From contig JALGQZ010000014.1 in assembly GCA_023105745.1 (NCBI GenBank), forward strand, positions 10,655,851 to 10,719,850: a stretch of DNA of 64,000 nucleotides. Reading direction: 5' to 3'. The DNA is from Austropuccinia psidii. Lineage: Eukaryota; Basidiomycota; Pucciniomycetes; Pucciniales; Sphaerophragmiaceae. This document shows positions 39,350 to 51,330 of the stretch, piece after piece (position 1 is the first letter of the stretch; each line of letters begins with the position of its first letter). The notes under the pieces are model-generated. The model saw nothing but the letters and a program-made list of their open reading frames with translations. It had not been told where the DNA came from and did not search any database. The translations under genes and the position numbers were made by a program.

Positions 39350-41079
39350 ATTAAGCTGATATGGTATGGCATACCACATTACAACTTTAAATTTGATTGT
39401 GACACAGAAATAAAGTGATAAAATAAAGGTTTTTATTGATAATAAGGGTTTTTAGATGAAATAAAAGGGCTTTACTATGTTGAAATAGTGGTGGTGAGCG
39501 CTGTTGAAAGCCCTGGGTGCAGCTTAACCTGTTGGATTACAATAATAAATACTACAATACTTTTAATTTAAGGGTATACCTGATTATTTTCCAAGAGTAT
39601 AACTGTTTTTGACAGTTTTACTACATAGGAATTCAAGAGCAGGATGAGGACAGCAATTCTGGCTGTGAAAAGCCTCCTTTTTATCCTGAAATGGGGTGGA
39701 AAGGGGGATAGACCTTTCCACGTAGAGGAACTGAAGATTTTTTCACTCTCTGAGCCAGTCTTGTGGTTTGCAAAGACATGTATTAGCCTGTGTTGGGCTC
39801 AGATGTGGTTTTGAAACCACATCTGGGCAGTTTTCACCAATACAGGGTGAAAACCTTTCATCTGGGGACCTCACAGCCTGATTCTGACATGTATGACATG
39901 TAGAATGCTGTACAGAAACTGTATGGGACCCCAGTATTGACTGACATGAGTTATTGAAGTAAAAACAAGCCTCTTTGTCTATTTGACACCTCATATTAAT
40001 GATTATGGGACATTATCCCATGGTAAGGCTGTATATGACAGCAGGTGGGAATCTGACCTTAAAACAGCCATACCTTTGACAATTCATGAGATATCAACCT
40101 CAAAATTAGGTCGGTCTGTAGCCATGTATGTGCTCTACACAATGGTACCTCATTTGATATGGGTATCATTACATATGGCAAAGTTATCCTATGTACAAGA
40201 GGTTTGTACATTTGCATAGCTTAGGCAAAAAGCTGTATTGAGCTTGTTTGCCCCATAACGTTTGTTCTAGTTGGGCTATGGGGAAATGGATGATACCATC
40301 AGATAGTCCTGATTGTGCTCTTTTGAAAAAGACCCCACTTTAGGTATCTCAGGCTAAAACTGCAAAAGTTAGATGAGAGGTTAATGTTTTTTTCACCCTT
40401 ATTTGGCCTGAATTTGGCCATAACTCAAGTAATCCTGGTGCTAGCTCAGTTTGGCTAGTAACATTGGATAGCCCTGCCTTAGAGCTTCATTGTGAATACC
40501 CATTTGATGGGGTTAAGCCTCTCCTTCTGGATTTTAGATGAGAGGTCAAATTTAAGGTTGATGCTCAGCAATAACTTTGAGAAGGAATAAATTTGTTATT
40601 ATTTTTCCTATGGTGATGGGACTTATATTTTCAGAAAGCGTTGAGTTTCCTCTTTCTTTTGATACCTGTTGAGCTGATTTGGCACAGATCCATGTTTTGG
40701 TGGTATCTTGGCTATATCATTGGTTTATGGTATTTTGGCTGTCATGCTTGTGCTCTGGTTTTGAGTCACAGGCTGACACTCAGAGCTTCATTTTGCATAC
40801 TAATTTGATGAGGTTAAGCCTATTACTCTGTATTTCAGATGAGAGGTGAAAATTAAGGTTTATGCTCACCAATAATTTTGAGCATGAATAACTTTGTTAT
40901 TCTTTTTCCTATGATGATGGGACTTGTATGTTTGGAAAGGGGTGAGTTTCCTTTTCCTTTTGATACCTTTCAAGCTGATTTGGCTCAGATCCATGTTTTG
41001 GTGGTATCTTGGCTATACCATTTGTTTATGGTATTTTGGCTGTCATGCTTGTGCTCTGGTTTTGAGTCACAGGCTGACA
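39350..41079 (-). repeat. 3' LTR of element 2 with a duplicated terminal module
   Basis: Co-linear with the LTR at 47881-49320 over most of its length. However, the terminal part of about 300 bp (from AGCTTCATT to GTCACAGGCTGACA) occurs twice in tandem (about 40481-40776 and 40781-41079), both ending in the LTR terminus CAGGCTGACA. The two copies have diverged clearly, so the duplication is old or they come from different LTRs. Confidence 0.8.
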
Positions 41080-41092
41080 TACCCTCCCTCTA
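41080..41092 (-). other. Polypurine tract of element 2
   Basis: Minus strand AGAGGGAGGGTA directly precedes the LTR start TGTCAGCC. This is the standard position for plus-strand priming. Confidence 0.75.
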
Positions 41093-41103
41093 AAAAATTC
41101 TCA

Positions 41104-44100
41104 TCATTGATGAGACTGTTCAGTCCTCCTAGAGGCTCTGAATCTCCTTAAATGAAGGTTCCCATCTGGTATAGCATCTTCTACCAACCATTTGTCTTTA
41201 TTAGCTGTTTGGTTCTTGAATCTGACTAAGTATTGTCTTTGATCCTTCCCATTAAGTCTGATCTTCCTGGCCCTGATGATCTTACTCACAGGTCCAGGGG
41301 AATCCTCCACTTCCACTATATCTGGTGGTGTGGGGTTCTTCCTGCTGGAGGGAAGTTTTCCCTCCTCTGTTTGGAAGTATGGCTTTACCAAACTCACTGG
41401 AAAGACTGGGTGCTTTCTGGAAACTTCCACTGTAAGTTTGACTTCCACTGCATTCTTCCCTATCAATTTAATGATAGTGAAGGGCCCTACAAATGAGTCT
41501 CTCATTTTCTTAGGTCCTTTAAGATTATTAAAGCTCAGTGTAGACACTAGCACCTGGTCCCCTTCCTCAAAGTCAGGTTCCATGCTTGTCTTGTCCCACC
41601 TCTGCTTATTATATTCTTTTGCCTCAGCTATACATTTGGCAGCTGTGTCACAAGCCCTCTTCCACATATCATGGAAGTCTTTGGCTGTGGGGTGGATGGT
41701 CAGAAGATTCTTCTTCCAGTGATCCACAGGCAGAAGGGGATTCCACCCTTTCTCTACCACTGCAGGTGTTTTTCCTGTGGTACAGTGCTGACTTGTATTA
41801 TAAGCCAGTTGGACAGCTGGTAGAAGGGTAACCCAGTCATGGGTGTATCCCTCATGGTCCTTGTATTCCATGCCATAGGCACAGAACCTTCTAAGGATGT
41901 CCTCCATTGTCTTGATCATCCTCTCAGCTAGGTCATCTGTTTGTGGATGGTAAGCTGTGGAAAATGAAAGCTTGGTGCCAAGCATGTCATATAAGTTGGT
42001 CCAAAATTCAGATGTGAACTTTGGGTCCCTATCACTAATGATTATCTTAGGGACTCCACAGGTGGATATGATGTTATTCCAGAATAACAGAGCAGTGTCC
42101 ATGGCTGTGTCCTCTTCATGGCATGATAAACACCTCATTCTCTTGCTGAACCTATCAACTATGATTAGGCAGGCATTGTAGTTTTCTTTGCCCCCTGGGA
42201 CAAGTCCTGTGACCCAGTCCATATTGATGGTTTCCCATGGGTGTTTGGGTTCCTCTATATGTTGAAGTAACCCATACTTCTTCCCATGTTTCCTATTTGC
42301 CTTTTGGCATCTTTCACAAGTGTTGATGTATTCACTCAACTATTGTTCCCACTTGGGCCACCAAGCTGTGCTTGTTACCCTCTCTCTGGTCCTGTCTTCA
42401 CTCGTGTGTCCCATATAGGGGCAGTCATGACATTCCGGTAGGATCAGAGAGATGTGGTCTCTGTCTACCACTGTGAGTGTACTTGTGTGCTTCTCTCTGT
42501 GGTAAAGCAGACAATACACAAGGAAGAACTTGTTATCCTTGTAGGCCCTTAACCAGGGTTCTTCCAGCTGGGATTCCAGTTCTGGACTCCTGTACTTTTG
42601 TTGAAGGATCTGTAGTAATATGCCACACTGTTTGTGTTTGGAATAAGACTTCAGTACTGCACTGAAAAATTCATTGTGGAGTTCTGATGAGCTTATTCCT
42701 AGTATGGGAGTTTCTGTTCTTTCTGAATCAGTGTTCCCACTGTCAAGGGTAGCACTTCCTGGTGCCCATTTAGAGAATCTGAAGTTCCTCCTCCTATCTA
42801 TTTCCATGAAATGGATAGGGATCTTGGCTGCAACTTCAGGGTCATAAGCTGGATTGCTCTTGACATTATCCAGTGACCGTCTGCTAAGGCCATCTGCATT
42901 GGTATGAATTTTACCTTCTTTGTATATGAGGGTCATATTCCCTCTATACTCTTGGATGGCTATTTGCCATCTCAGCATGTGCCTATTTGTAGTCTTCATG
43001 TTCAGTAAAGACTTCAAGGCTCTACAGTCTGTGTATACTTCAAAGACTGCACCCTCCAGATAATAATGGAGTTTTTCCAGAGCGCAGACTAAGCATAGAC
43101 ATTCAGTCTGGGTGGAATCATACCTGGCTTCTGAATCTTTCAGTTGCCTAGAGATGTAACATATTACTCCCTCTCGTGGTTCACCATCCACAATTTGTCT
43201 TTGGTAAAGGGCTGCTCCTAAGCCTTTGCTACATGCTGCATCTATATATAACTTGAATGGTAGTTCAAAGTCAGGCAAGATGAGCACAGATGCATTTGTG
43301 AGTTCATGTTTGATCTTCTCATATGCATCCCTTCTTTCCTTGGTAATTTAAAAAACTACATCTTTCGAACACAACTTGTATAGACTACTAGTTATGTGGG
43401 CAAAATTCTTGATGTGGTTTCTGTAGTAGCTAACAAACCCAAGGAAATATTGCATCTATTTGCTGCTCTTTGGTACTGGCTTTTTCAGTACTACTGCTAC
43501 TTTATTCTGGTCAATTGCCAGACTAAGACCTGAGACTTTATGTCCTAGAGCTAGTAGCTCTTGTTGGCCAAAACTACACTTTTTCAGTGAAATCTTCAGA
43601 TTGATGGGTGTACATTAACTTAGCACTCTGTCTATATATTTTAAATTGTCTTCCCATGTCTCTGAGTATATAATTATATCATCAATATATACCACCATCC
43701 AGCCTTCAAATATTTCTTCTTGAAATATTGTGTCCATCATCCTTTGGAAGTGGGCTGGTGCATTTTTGATGCCAAATGGCATCCTGGTATACTCATATAT
43801 GCCCATATGGCATATTATTCTGAGCAATTTCATGGAGTTTGGTTTAACTCCATTTTGGTGGAAGCCTTTCATACAATCCATTTTGGTTATATATGTGGCT
43901 TTAGCCAGTTTATCCAAGGCGTGAGGTATCCTGGGTATAGGGTACCTGTCTGCTTTTGTGTAGTTATTTAGAGCTCTGAAGTCTCCACACAGTCTAGACT
44001 TTCCATCATTCTAGGTGATTAGGACAGGAGTGGTGATTTACACTATTTCATTATGTCCAATCTTCCTGATGACATCCATTTCCAGGAGTTCATTGATGTG

Positions 44101-46945
44101 TTTTTCAATTTCTTTCCTGGTTTCAGGATTGCTGGATAAGGAGGTCTCCTAAGCATGGGATGATAAGGTCTTTGCACATCCAGATATAATTCTATATCAT
44201 TGCCTTTGATCTTGCCTAATGGTTCTTCACCAATGGCAAATGCTGGTCTGTTCTTCAGTAAACCTAGTTTTTGTTTACTGGTCAGGGTAGTGCTAAACTG
44301 TCCCTCTCTGAATTCATTCAGAAGTTCTTCCAGTGGATCTTGAGAAGATATCTGGTATATATCAAGTGAAAATTTCTTTTCCTTGTTCGTACCAATGGTA
44401 ATGTTCCTGTTCTTATGGTTGTAAATATCTAGGCCATACATCCTCTGGTAATCTGTTCCCAGTAAGAACCCTTGGATGTGTGCATCATCAAGCACTACAA
44501 ACTCTGGGTTGAGTCTGATATTACCTTTCCTATGGGGTATAATTATCTCTTTGATAATTGTCCCAATGGAAGTCATCTTCTCTGATGCACTTTTAAAGCT
44601 CTTTGACTTGTTGGGCAAGAGCTGTTCTTCCCAAATTGGGAAGTGGTTATCCAGATACTTTCTGGCCACTATGGAGCAGTGTGCTCCACTGTCTATGATC
44701 AGTGGATTTTGAGCATTGTCAATACTGGCAGTCACTTTTGTGGCTGTTCGATGTATATATGCCATCCCTTTGGTTGGTGTAACCAGGAAAGTTTGTGCAT
44801 CTTGTGTATGTTTGCACAAGTTTTTGTTGGCAGTATCCTGTGGCATGACTGATTCCAACTGTATGACCTGAATTTCTAGTGAGGTTTCCTCTTGGTATTC
44901 CACTAGAAATTCTTCTCTGGGGTCTTGGTCATCATCACATGGTTCTCTGATGGCACCACCCATGGAGTCTGATTCAGAATCCTCTGTTGGGGATTCCTCC
45001 TCTGGGACTTTCTCAATGGCATAGACTTTTCTCTTTGCCTTTGGACAGTTGTTGGAATAGTGGTCTGTTGAACCACAATTGTGACAAGTATTCTTCTTCT
45101 TTGCCACTTCTGCCACTCTTTCTCTGGGTTTGTCTTTAAACTCCACCCTGAGAGGTTGTTTCTCTTTGAAACTACTGCTTCTATATAGGCTGAATTTCCC
45201 GATATTAGTTCTTTTCCTTATATCTTGTAAGGTATTAGAAATGTCATCTAGAGTGCAGTTTTGGTTGCATCTGAACCTTGCTGCATGCTCTAGCTCTCCT
45301 GGCAGTTGTGTCAGAAGTTTGTGATTCCTCATTTGGATGTTCATCTGAGGATCAATGGCTTTAAGTCTTTTAGACTGTCTAAGACAACACTCATATGGAT
45401 CTTTGTCCACAGAGAGTTTGTCATTTTCAAATGACATGGTCTTTTGCCATATCCAAGTACCATTACTGTACTTTTGGATGATTTGACTCTTCCACCATGG
45501 CCAGTTCCTTCTGCCATGGATTTCTTTCATTTCTGTGTACCATATACTAGCATGACCTTTAAATGCTGTATTTAGTCTAGCAGTAATCCAGTAATCTGGT
45601 ATGCTTGGTACATTAATGAAGAGTCCATCAATATAATTTATGAGTTCCATATGATCATACTCTCCAGTTCCAGAGCTTTTGGGCCAGCTTGAGGCCTCAG
45701 GAAGCTGTTTCAAGGCTTCCTTTTCAGTATAAGACATATTATCTCCATCCTGGTATTGTGATGGAGATCTTGCTTTAGTAACCAACATGGCATCTGGTTT
45801 GATGTCATCTTGGTAATATGGATTATCCATAACATGGCCTTGTGGTTGGGGCTTCATGTTATGGTAGACATTAAACAGTTTGTTTATGTCCTGATCCAGA
45901 CAATCCCTGTCCATTTTTCTGTGGTGTTGTTCTTCAAAGTCTAGATTCAGTCTTCTGTCAGTTTCTTCAGAGGCTTTGATCAATTGAGCATGCCCTTCTT
46001 GAAGAGTTTTGACAATCTTATCTATAGAGGCTGTGAAAGTTTTCATCCTATAATGGCTGGCTTCTAGTTCTGAAAACTGTTTTTGAGTTTGCTCAGCAAA
46101 TTGGGACATCTGTAACCACAATGCATCACTGTTAAGTTACTCTCAGGTGAGAAAGTATTATGTTCAATCTGAGTGGGGGTAATATTTCTATTAGTGGGAC
46201 TACTGATTCTAGATTGGTTTACAACTACTTCTGGCTCTTGTGTACTTCCTTCACCAAGTACAACAGCTTCTGGATCATTGGGTCTGACTCTCTCTTCCTT
46301 TGGGGAAAAGAAGTCTTGTTTTTGCCCTTGTGTCCTTGTCTTCTCCTGGAAACTTCCTGGGAGCATGAAGAATGGTTACTCTTGGCCACTGACCTGTTGG
46401 TTTCTGAATGGTGGGAAGCCACTGGAGAGCTGATTTGGCCTGCTCCTTGTGAGCCTGAAATAATCTGAGTGTGCCCTCTCTGGGTCAGTTGTTCTTCTAT
46501 AGCTTGGATAGTGGCTTGATTTTCCCTTATACTGTTTGCCCCCACCTCCAGCAGTATGAACTGCATGGTTGAATTCCAACCTTTGGTGATTATCATAAGG
46601 TCTTTGAAGTCTATCTCTTTGAGACAGATCTTCTGGCAACTTGCTCCAAGTTCTGCCCAGTGAGATGCCAGGTTTAACCTCTTGTTGTCTATGCTCCATT
46701 GAAATACATCTTTGAGGAGTTGGTGGAGCTGAAGAACTTGATACATGTCTTTCCAGTCCTCTGGTTTGAGGTTTCTGTTGAATTGAAGTGTTAATAGCAG
46801 GTTTGATATTATCTCCCTCATTGTCTTGCCATCCATCACTGTGTCCAAGGTGTCCTCTTCCAGGTCTTCTGGTTCTGGACAAGCCCTCTCTGTCCTCTTC
46901 TTGGTTCCTTTGGAAGCCAAGGTCTCTGAGGTATGCAGGTGACAT
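41104..46945 (-). pseudogene. Gag-Pol polyprotein of element 2 (inactivated)
   Basis: The original frame runs from ATG 46945 ([10 protein letters not shown]) to a stop at 41104, about 1950 codons. Order: Gly/Arg/Gln-rich N-terminus, gag core (about 45350-45750), intact CCHC knuckle ([14 protein letters not shown], near 45070), protease (IIDSGAHCS, near 44700), RT with intact YIDD (43678-43689), RNase H (LYIDAACSKG), H2C2 finger, integrase core ([18 protein letters not shown]) and C-terminal chromodomain (QYLVRFKN) near 41230. Against element 3 it has TCA to TAA at 46376, single-base deletions near 46135 and 44130, and nonsense codons at 44038 (GAA), 44011 (TGG), 43615 (AAA), near 43455 (GAG), near 43350 (GAA) and 42340. 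Most are transversions, which does not look like RIP. Confidence 0.93.
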
Positions 46946-47293
46946 ATCAGTGTTTGCAAGCAGTCAAAAACTTGATTTTCTAAGGGTATTTACCTTTGAC
47001 TGTTCCTTGTACAAATTTGTTGTCTGCTGATTTGGGAAATTTACCTTGAGAGGTTACAACTGGGTTAATTATGGTAATCTTCCCTGTACAAGTTGTTAAG
47101 GTTGGTTTACCTTGTAATGAAGCAGAGTTTCGTGGTTTTCTACTTCTCTGGGTGGCTATTGGTGTCCACTTCTTTGCTGTAATCAGACCTTTACTGTGCC
47201 TCTTTCCTTTGCCCTTGCTGCCCTCTGGCTCTGAGGGTGTCACTGGTGTGTTGACCTGTGATTAGGTCTCAAGTGGGATATAATTCTCTTCCA
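46225..47293 (-). pseudogene. Spliced ORF1 overlapping Gag in element 2 (one nonsense codon)
   Basis: A leader exon of 300 nt (47293-46994) starts after the 3' splice site TTGATTCAG. A 68-nt GT-AG intron (46993-46926) joins it in phase 1 to a 701-nt exon (46925-46225) in a frame different from Gag. Exon and intron lengths are identical to element 3. The second exon encodes a helix-rich protein with FQWSIDNKRLNLASHWAEL and DLMIITKGWN. A TAA at 47262-47264 replaces a Gln codon seen in element 3. Although Gag-Pol of this copy is riddled with stops, the second ORF1 exon is still fully open. Function unknown. Confidence 0.65.
46926..46993 (-). other. Predicted intron containing the Gag-Pol start codon (element 2)
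   Basis: GTAAAT...CCTCAG, 68 nt on the minus strand, the same length as in element 3. It contains TGATATG: the stop of the leader frame, one base, then the Gag-Pol ATG at 46945. Confidence 0.6.
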
Positions 47294-47865
47294 CTGAATC
47301 AAAGTAGGAAAAAGAGGGCTTATGTCAGTTAAGACTTCTTAAAATGCTGTTTACATGTCTAAGAATGCACTCTGGGCTTGTATATTACTACAATATGCCC
47401 TGTATAATGACAGTGTAGTTGAATTAACAATTTCACGTCATAATTACAGCTTTTGGTACGATGTCACACTGTTTGTGTACCAGTATCCCACAGATTCACT
47501 TGTGGTTTTCAATTGTGATCTGTATAAGTGTAATTGAGTCAACAATACACTCAACCACACCTCAACTGTTGGTTTTACAGTCAGAGGTGTCCTTATTTAA
47601 TCAAAAATACAGGACTTATTCATGGCTTATGTGCTTTTATATGTAAAAACATGCCAAAAATAAAGGTCTTGTGGGTATTAACCACGTGACAGATACTCTT
47701 AAAATATGAGTAAAAGGTGGTACATAGACCAATTAAATGAATATATATATATATAATATATATATTTTTAAAGAAAAATACACTCAAAAAATGCAAAACA
47801 ATAGTCAGAAAGTGATAAATCAGTGAAAAACTTACTTATAAGCTCCAAAAAGGTCAAAAAATACA

Positions 47866-47878
47866 GCCAGGCCCCCAA
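47866..47878 (-). other. Putative primer binding site of element 2 (tRNA-Pro-like)
   Basis: Minus strand TGGGGGCCTGGC follows the LTR end CCTGACA after three T residues. It is the same site as in elements 1 and 3. Confidence 0.6.
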
Positions 47879-47880
47879 AA

Positions 47881-49320
47881 TGTCAGGCTGAGTCTATGAT
47901 AAAAGTATTAAAATGTATTTACAACTTTTAACTATGACTGTGACATGGTAAAAAAGGATTTAAAAAGAGTTATAAGAGCTAAAGATTTTTTAATTTAAGA
48001 ATAAAAGGGCTTTACTATATGAAAGATAGTGGTGGTGAGCGCTGTTGAAAGGCCTGGGTGCAGCTTTAACTGTTGGGTTACAATAATAAAGGCTACAATA
48101 ATTAATATTATAATTACACCTGTTTATCACCCAAGAGTGAAACTGTTTTTGACAGCTTACTATGTAGGGTATTCAAGAGCAGGATGAGGAAAGCATTTCT
48201 GGCTGTGAAAAGCCTCCTTTTTATCCTGAAATGGGGTGGAAGGGCTGTTAGACCTTTCCACGTAGAGGAAGTGAAGACTTTTTCACTCTCTGAGACAGGG
48301 TTGTAGTTTTTAATGGACCTTTAAAGCCTGTATTGGGCTCAGATGTGGTTTTGAAACCACATCTGGGCAGGTTTCACCAATACAGGGTGAAAACTTTCAT
48401 CTGGGGACCACATAGCCCTCTTCTGATGTGTATGATGCGTAGAATGCTGTACAGAAGCTGTATGGAACCCCAGTATTGACTGACGTATGAGGTATTGAAT
48501 TATAAACATGCTTCTTTGTCTTTTTGACACCTCATAATCATGGTTATGGGATATTATCCAATGTTAAGACTGTATTGGACAAAATGTGGGATTTTGACCT
48601 TAAAAAAGCCATACCTTTGTCAGTTTTTGAGATATCAACCAAAATATGGGTTCTGTGCTTAGCCCTGTATGTGTTCTACACAATTGTACCTTATTTGATA
48701 TGGCTATCATTAAATTTGACAAAGTTATCCCATGTACAAGACTTTTTGGACATATGCGTGTTTTGGGCAAAAGCTGTATTGGGCTTGATTGCCCCATAGC
48801 TTTTGTTCTAGTTGAGATATGAGGAAATGAATGACAAAATCAGATAGCCCTGATTGTTCCCTTTCAAAAAAGCCCCACTTTAGGTAACTCACACTAAAAC
48901 TGTAGAAGTTAGATGAGAGGTGAATGTTTTGTTCACCCTTATTTGGCCTGAATAGGACCATAACTTCTGTAATACTGGTGCTAGCTCAGTTTGGCCGGTA
49001 CCATTGGATAGCCCCAACTTAGAGAGCTTCATTTTGAATACCCATTTGATGGGGTTAAGCCTCTCCTTCTGGATTTTACATGTGAGGTGAAATTTAAGGT
49101 TTATGCTCAGCAATAACTTTGAGCAGGAATAACTTTGTTATTCTTTGTTGTATGATGATGGGACTTTTATATTTGGAAAGGGATGAGCTTCCTCTTCCTT
49201 TTGATACCTGTTGAGCTGATTCGGCTCAGTTTCATGTTTTGATGGTATCTTGGCTATACCATTGGTTTATGGTATTTTGGCTGTCATGCTTGTGCGCTGG
49301 TTTTTAGTCACAGGCTGACA
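47881..49320 (-). repeat. 5' LTR of element 2 (LTR-A, 1440 bp)
   Basis: Minus strand TGTCAGCCTGTGAC...CATAGACTCAGCCTGACA, with 6-bp inverted termini TGTCAG/CTGACA. It carries the 12-bp-arm palindrome CAGATGTGGTTT/AAACCACATCTG at 48340-48365. Confidence 0.92.
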
Positions 49321-50320
49321 AAACTTATAGCCTGTATTAGGCTCAGATGGGGTTTTGAAGCCACATCTGGGAAATTTTCAACAATACATGGTGAAATGTT
49401 TCATTTTCAGACCATACAGCCACCTTCTGACATGTATGACATGTAGAATGCTGTACAGAACCTGCATGGGGACCTGATACTGATCAAAATATGAGGTATT
49501 GAAGGCTTAACAGGCACCTTTGTAGAACTGACACCTCATATTCAAGGATATGGGAAAATATCCCATAGTAAAGGTGTATGGGCCCAACTGTGGGACTTTA
49601 GCGTTCAAATTTCCATAATTTTGTCAGTTTTCAAGATATTGAGCTCAAAGTTGGTTAATTTTATATTACTAGATTGTTTCTACACAGCTTCACCTCACTT
49701 AGTATGGCTAAAATTTAATATGGAAAAGCTATTCCATTTTCATTTCCATTATTCAGATATGTATTTTGCTCAAATCCTGTATGGATCCTGTTTGCTCCAT
49801 AGCTTTTGTTCTTGGTGAGGTGTGGGGAAATGCATGACACCATTAGATAGGCCTGATTGTGCTATTTCCAAAATGACTCCATTCAAAGTATATCACACTA
49901 AAACTGTAGAAGTTAGATGAGTGGTGAATATTTTATTGACCCATATTTTGCTTTAATTTGGCTATAACCTCTGTAGTTTGAAGGCTAGCTCAGTTCAGCT
50001 GGTACCATTGAATAGCCCCAGATGAGAGATTCAATATGAACACCATTTTAAGGGGTTCAGTCTCTTTCTATCAGTTTTATATGAGAGGTGAAAATGAAGG
50101 TTTATGCTCAGAAAATGCTTTGAGCCTGAATGACCTAGTTATTCTTTGTCCTGTGATTATGGGAGCTGTATATTTGGAAAGGTGTTACTTTCCTTTTTCT
50201 TTTGATACATTTTCAGCTGTTTTTTCTCAGCTCCATGTTTTGGTGGTATTTTACTCTACCCTTGGTTCATGGAATTTCGGCTTTCATGCTTGTGTTCTGG
50301 GTTTGAGTCACTGGATGACA
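49321..50320 (-). repeat. Diverged LTR-A fragment next to element 2
   Basis: From TAGCCTGTATTAGGCTCAGATGG to GAGTCACTGGATGACA the sequence follows the start-side two thirds of LTR-A with many substitutions. It abuts the element 2 5' LTR directly. Its missing third was not found on the left of element 2, so a simple insertion into this LTR is not demonstrated. Confidence 0.75.
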
Positions 50321-51130
50321 GTAACTACTCTCTTACAGCTATTATATAGACTAAAACTGAAAATTTGGGGGCCTTTCCTTGTTTCAAACCCTATTGGAAA
50401 GATGTTGGACTTGATTTGGCATATTTTCACCCTTTTCTAAGGTATTTGATTATAAAAGTGAGTAAATGTTGAATGTTTTTGATCATTTTCACTATAAATA
50501 TATAATATATTATTATATGAGAACCTTAGTATATTAAAACACAAAATAAATTCAAAAATATGTATTTTTATTGAAGAAGCGTACATAAATTGTATATATG
50601 CTGTAATATTGAACTTTCAAAGAAAATTGTTAATAATGCAAATAGTAGTATATTTCAATATTTAAATGATTATTTTTCACTAAAGTATGTGAAATGTAAT
50701 AAGAAAACAATATCTATTGATAAGTAATAAATAAACACAAATTATAAAAGAGTTTTTTATTATTTGAAAGAAATATTTTAATTGAATTCTTCTTTTAAAA
50801 CAAGATAACACTCAGATATATTTGAAAAGTTGTAAAATATTGATATTTGGATAAATATTATTGTTATAATATTTATAATCCAAAAATGTATTCAAATTAA
50901 TAAATTTGACATGGTTTTATATTAAAAAACACAACAATATCCAACAAAACCATTCACAAAACACTTGGATATTGCTACTTTTACTTTTGAATTATGGGCA
51001 GAATTTCCACAAGACTGTTTTTTTGAAAAAAACCATTAAAAATATATAAAAACACTTAAACACTTTAAAACCAGAGAAAATAACTGCATAATTCAATCAA
51101 ATGTTTTTTGATCAAAATTTGACATACAAA
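50321..51130. other. AT-rich spacer
   Basis: No gene and no repeat boundary recognised. Confidence 0.5.
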
Positions 51131-51139
51131 TTATTTTTT

Positions 51140-51330
51140 CTTGTTTCTGAAACGTGGAAAAAGATTAAATTCCCCTGGAGACCCAGTCACAAGGAAACCC
51201 CTCTGTGACAGCCTCAGAAGACAGAGAGGCTCTTCCCAAAGCCAAAATAATGCAAAACAGGCACAGTGAGGTGACCATAAACTCAAAATAGTGGATAAAA
51301 ATAGCTGTACCAAGCACCAACCAAGCCAGA
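51140..51330 (+). pseudogene. Old ORF1 leader fragment (element 5), left part
   Basis: GGAGACCCAGTCACAAGG...GTGACAGCCTCAGAAGA matches the ORF1 leader exon of element 3 (ETQSQ...VTPSEPE region near 60020) with indels. It is cut at CCAGA by solo LTR C2 and continues at 53151. It is the remnant of an older family A-like element. Confidence 0.55.

Larger units (their letters stand above)
39350..49320 (-). mobile_element. Element 2: inactivated Ty3/gypsy element, family A
   Basis: On the minus strand, a 5' LTR (47881-49320), a tRNA-Pro-like PBS, overlapping ORF1 and Gag-Pol frames, a polypurine tract (about 41080-41092) and a 3' LTR (about 39350-41079) follow in order. The left end is eroded (ATTAAGCTGATATGG instead of TGTCAGGCTGAGTC), and no target-site duplication could be found. 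Gag-Pol has many nonsense codons and two frameshifts. It is the same family as element 3. Confidence 0.9.

Noticed and set aside
46064..46366. A 100-codon frame on the minus strand as a separate gene
   Set aside because: It is the continuation of the Gag frame after the stop at 46376 and before the frameshift near 46135.
41233..46468. Several 60-150 codon plus-strand frames across element 2
   Set aside because: They lie opposite the minus-strand Gag-Pol and ORF1, track their codon pattern, and lack motifs.
47740..47770. AT dinucleotide run as an origin or functional site
   Set aside because: It is a simple microsatellite in the element 2 leader, with nothing further to support a function.
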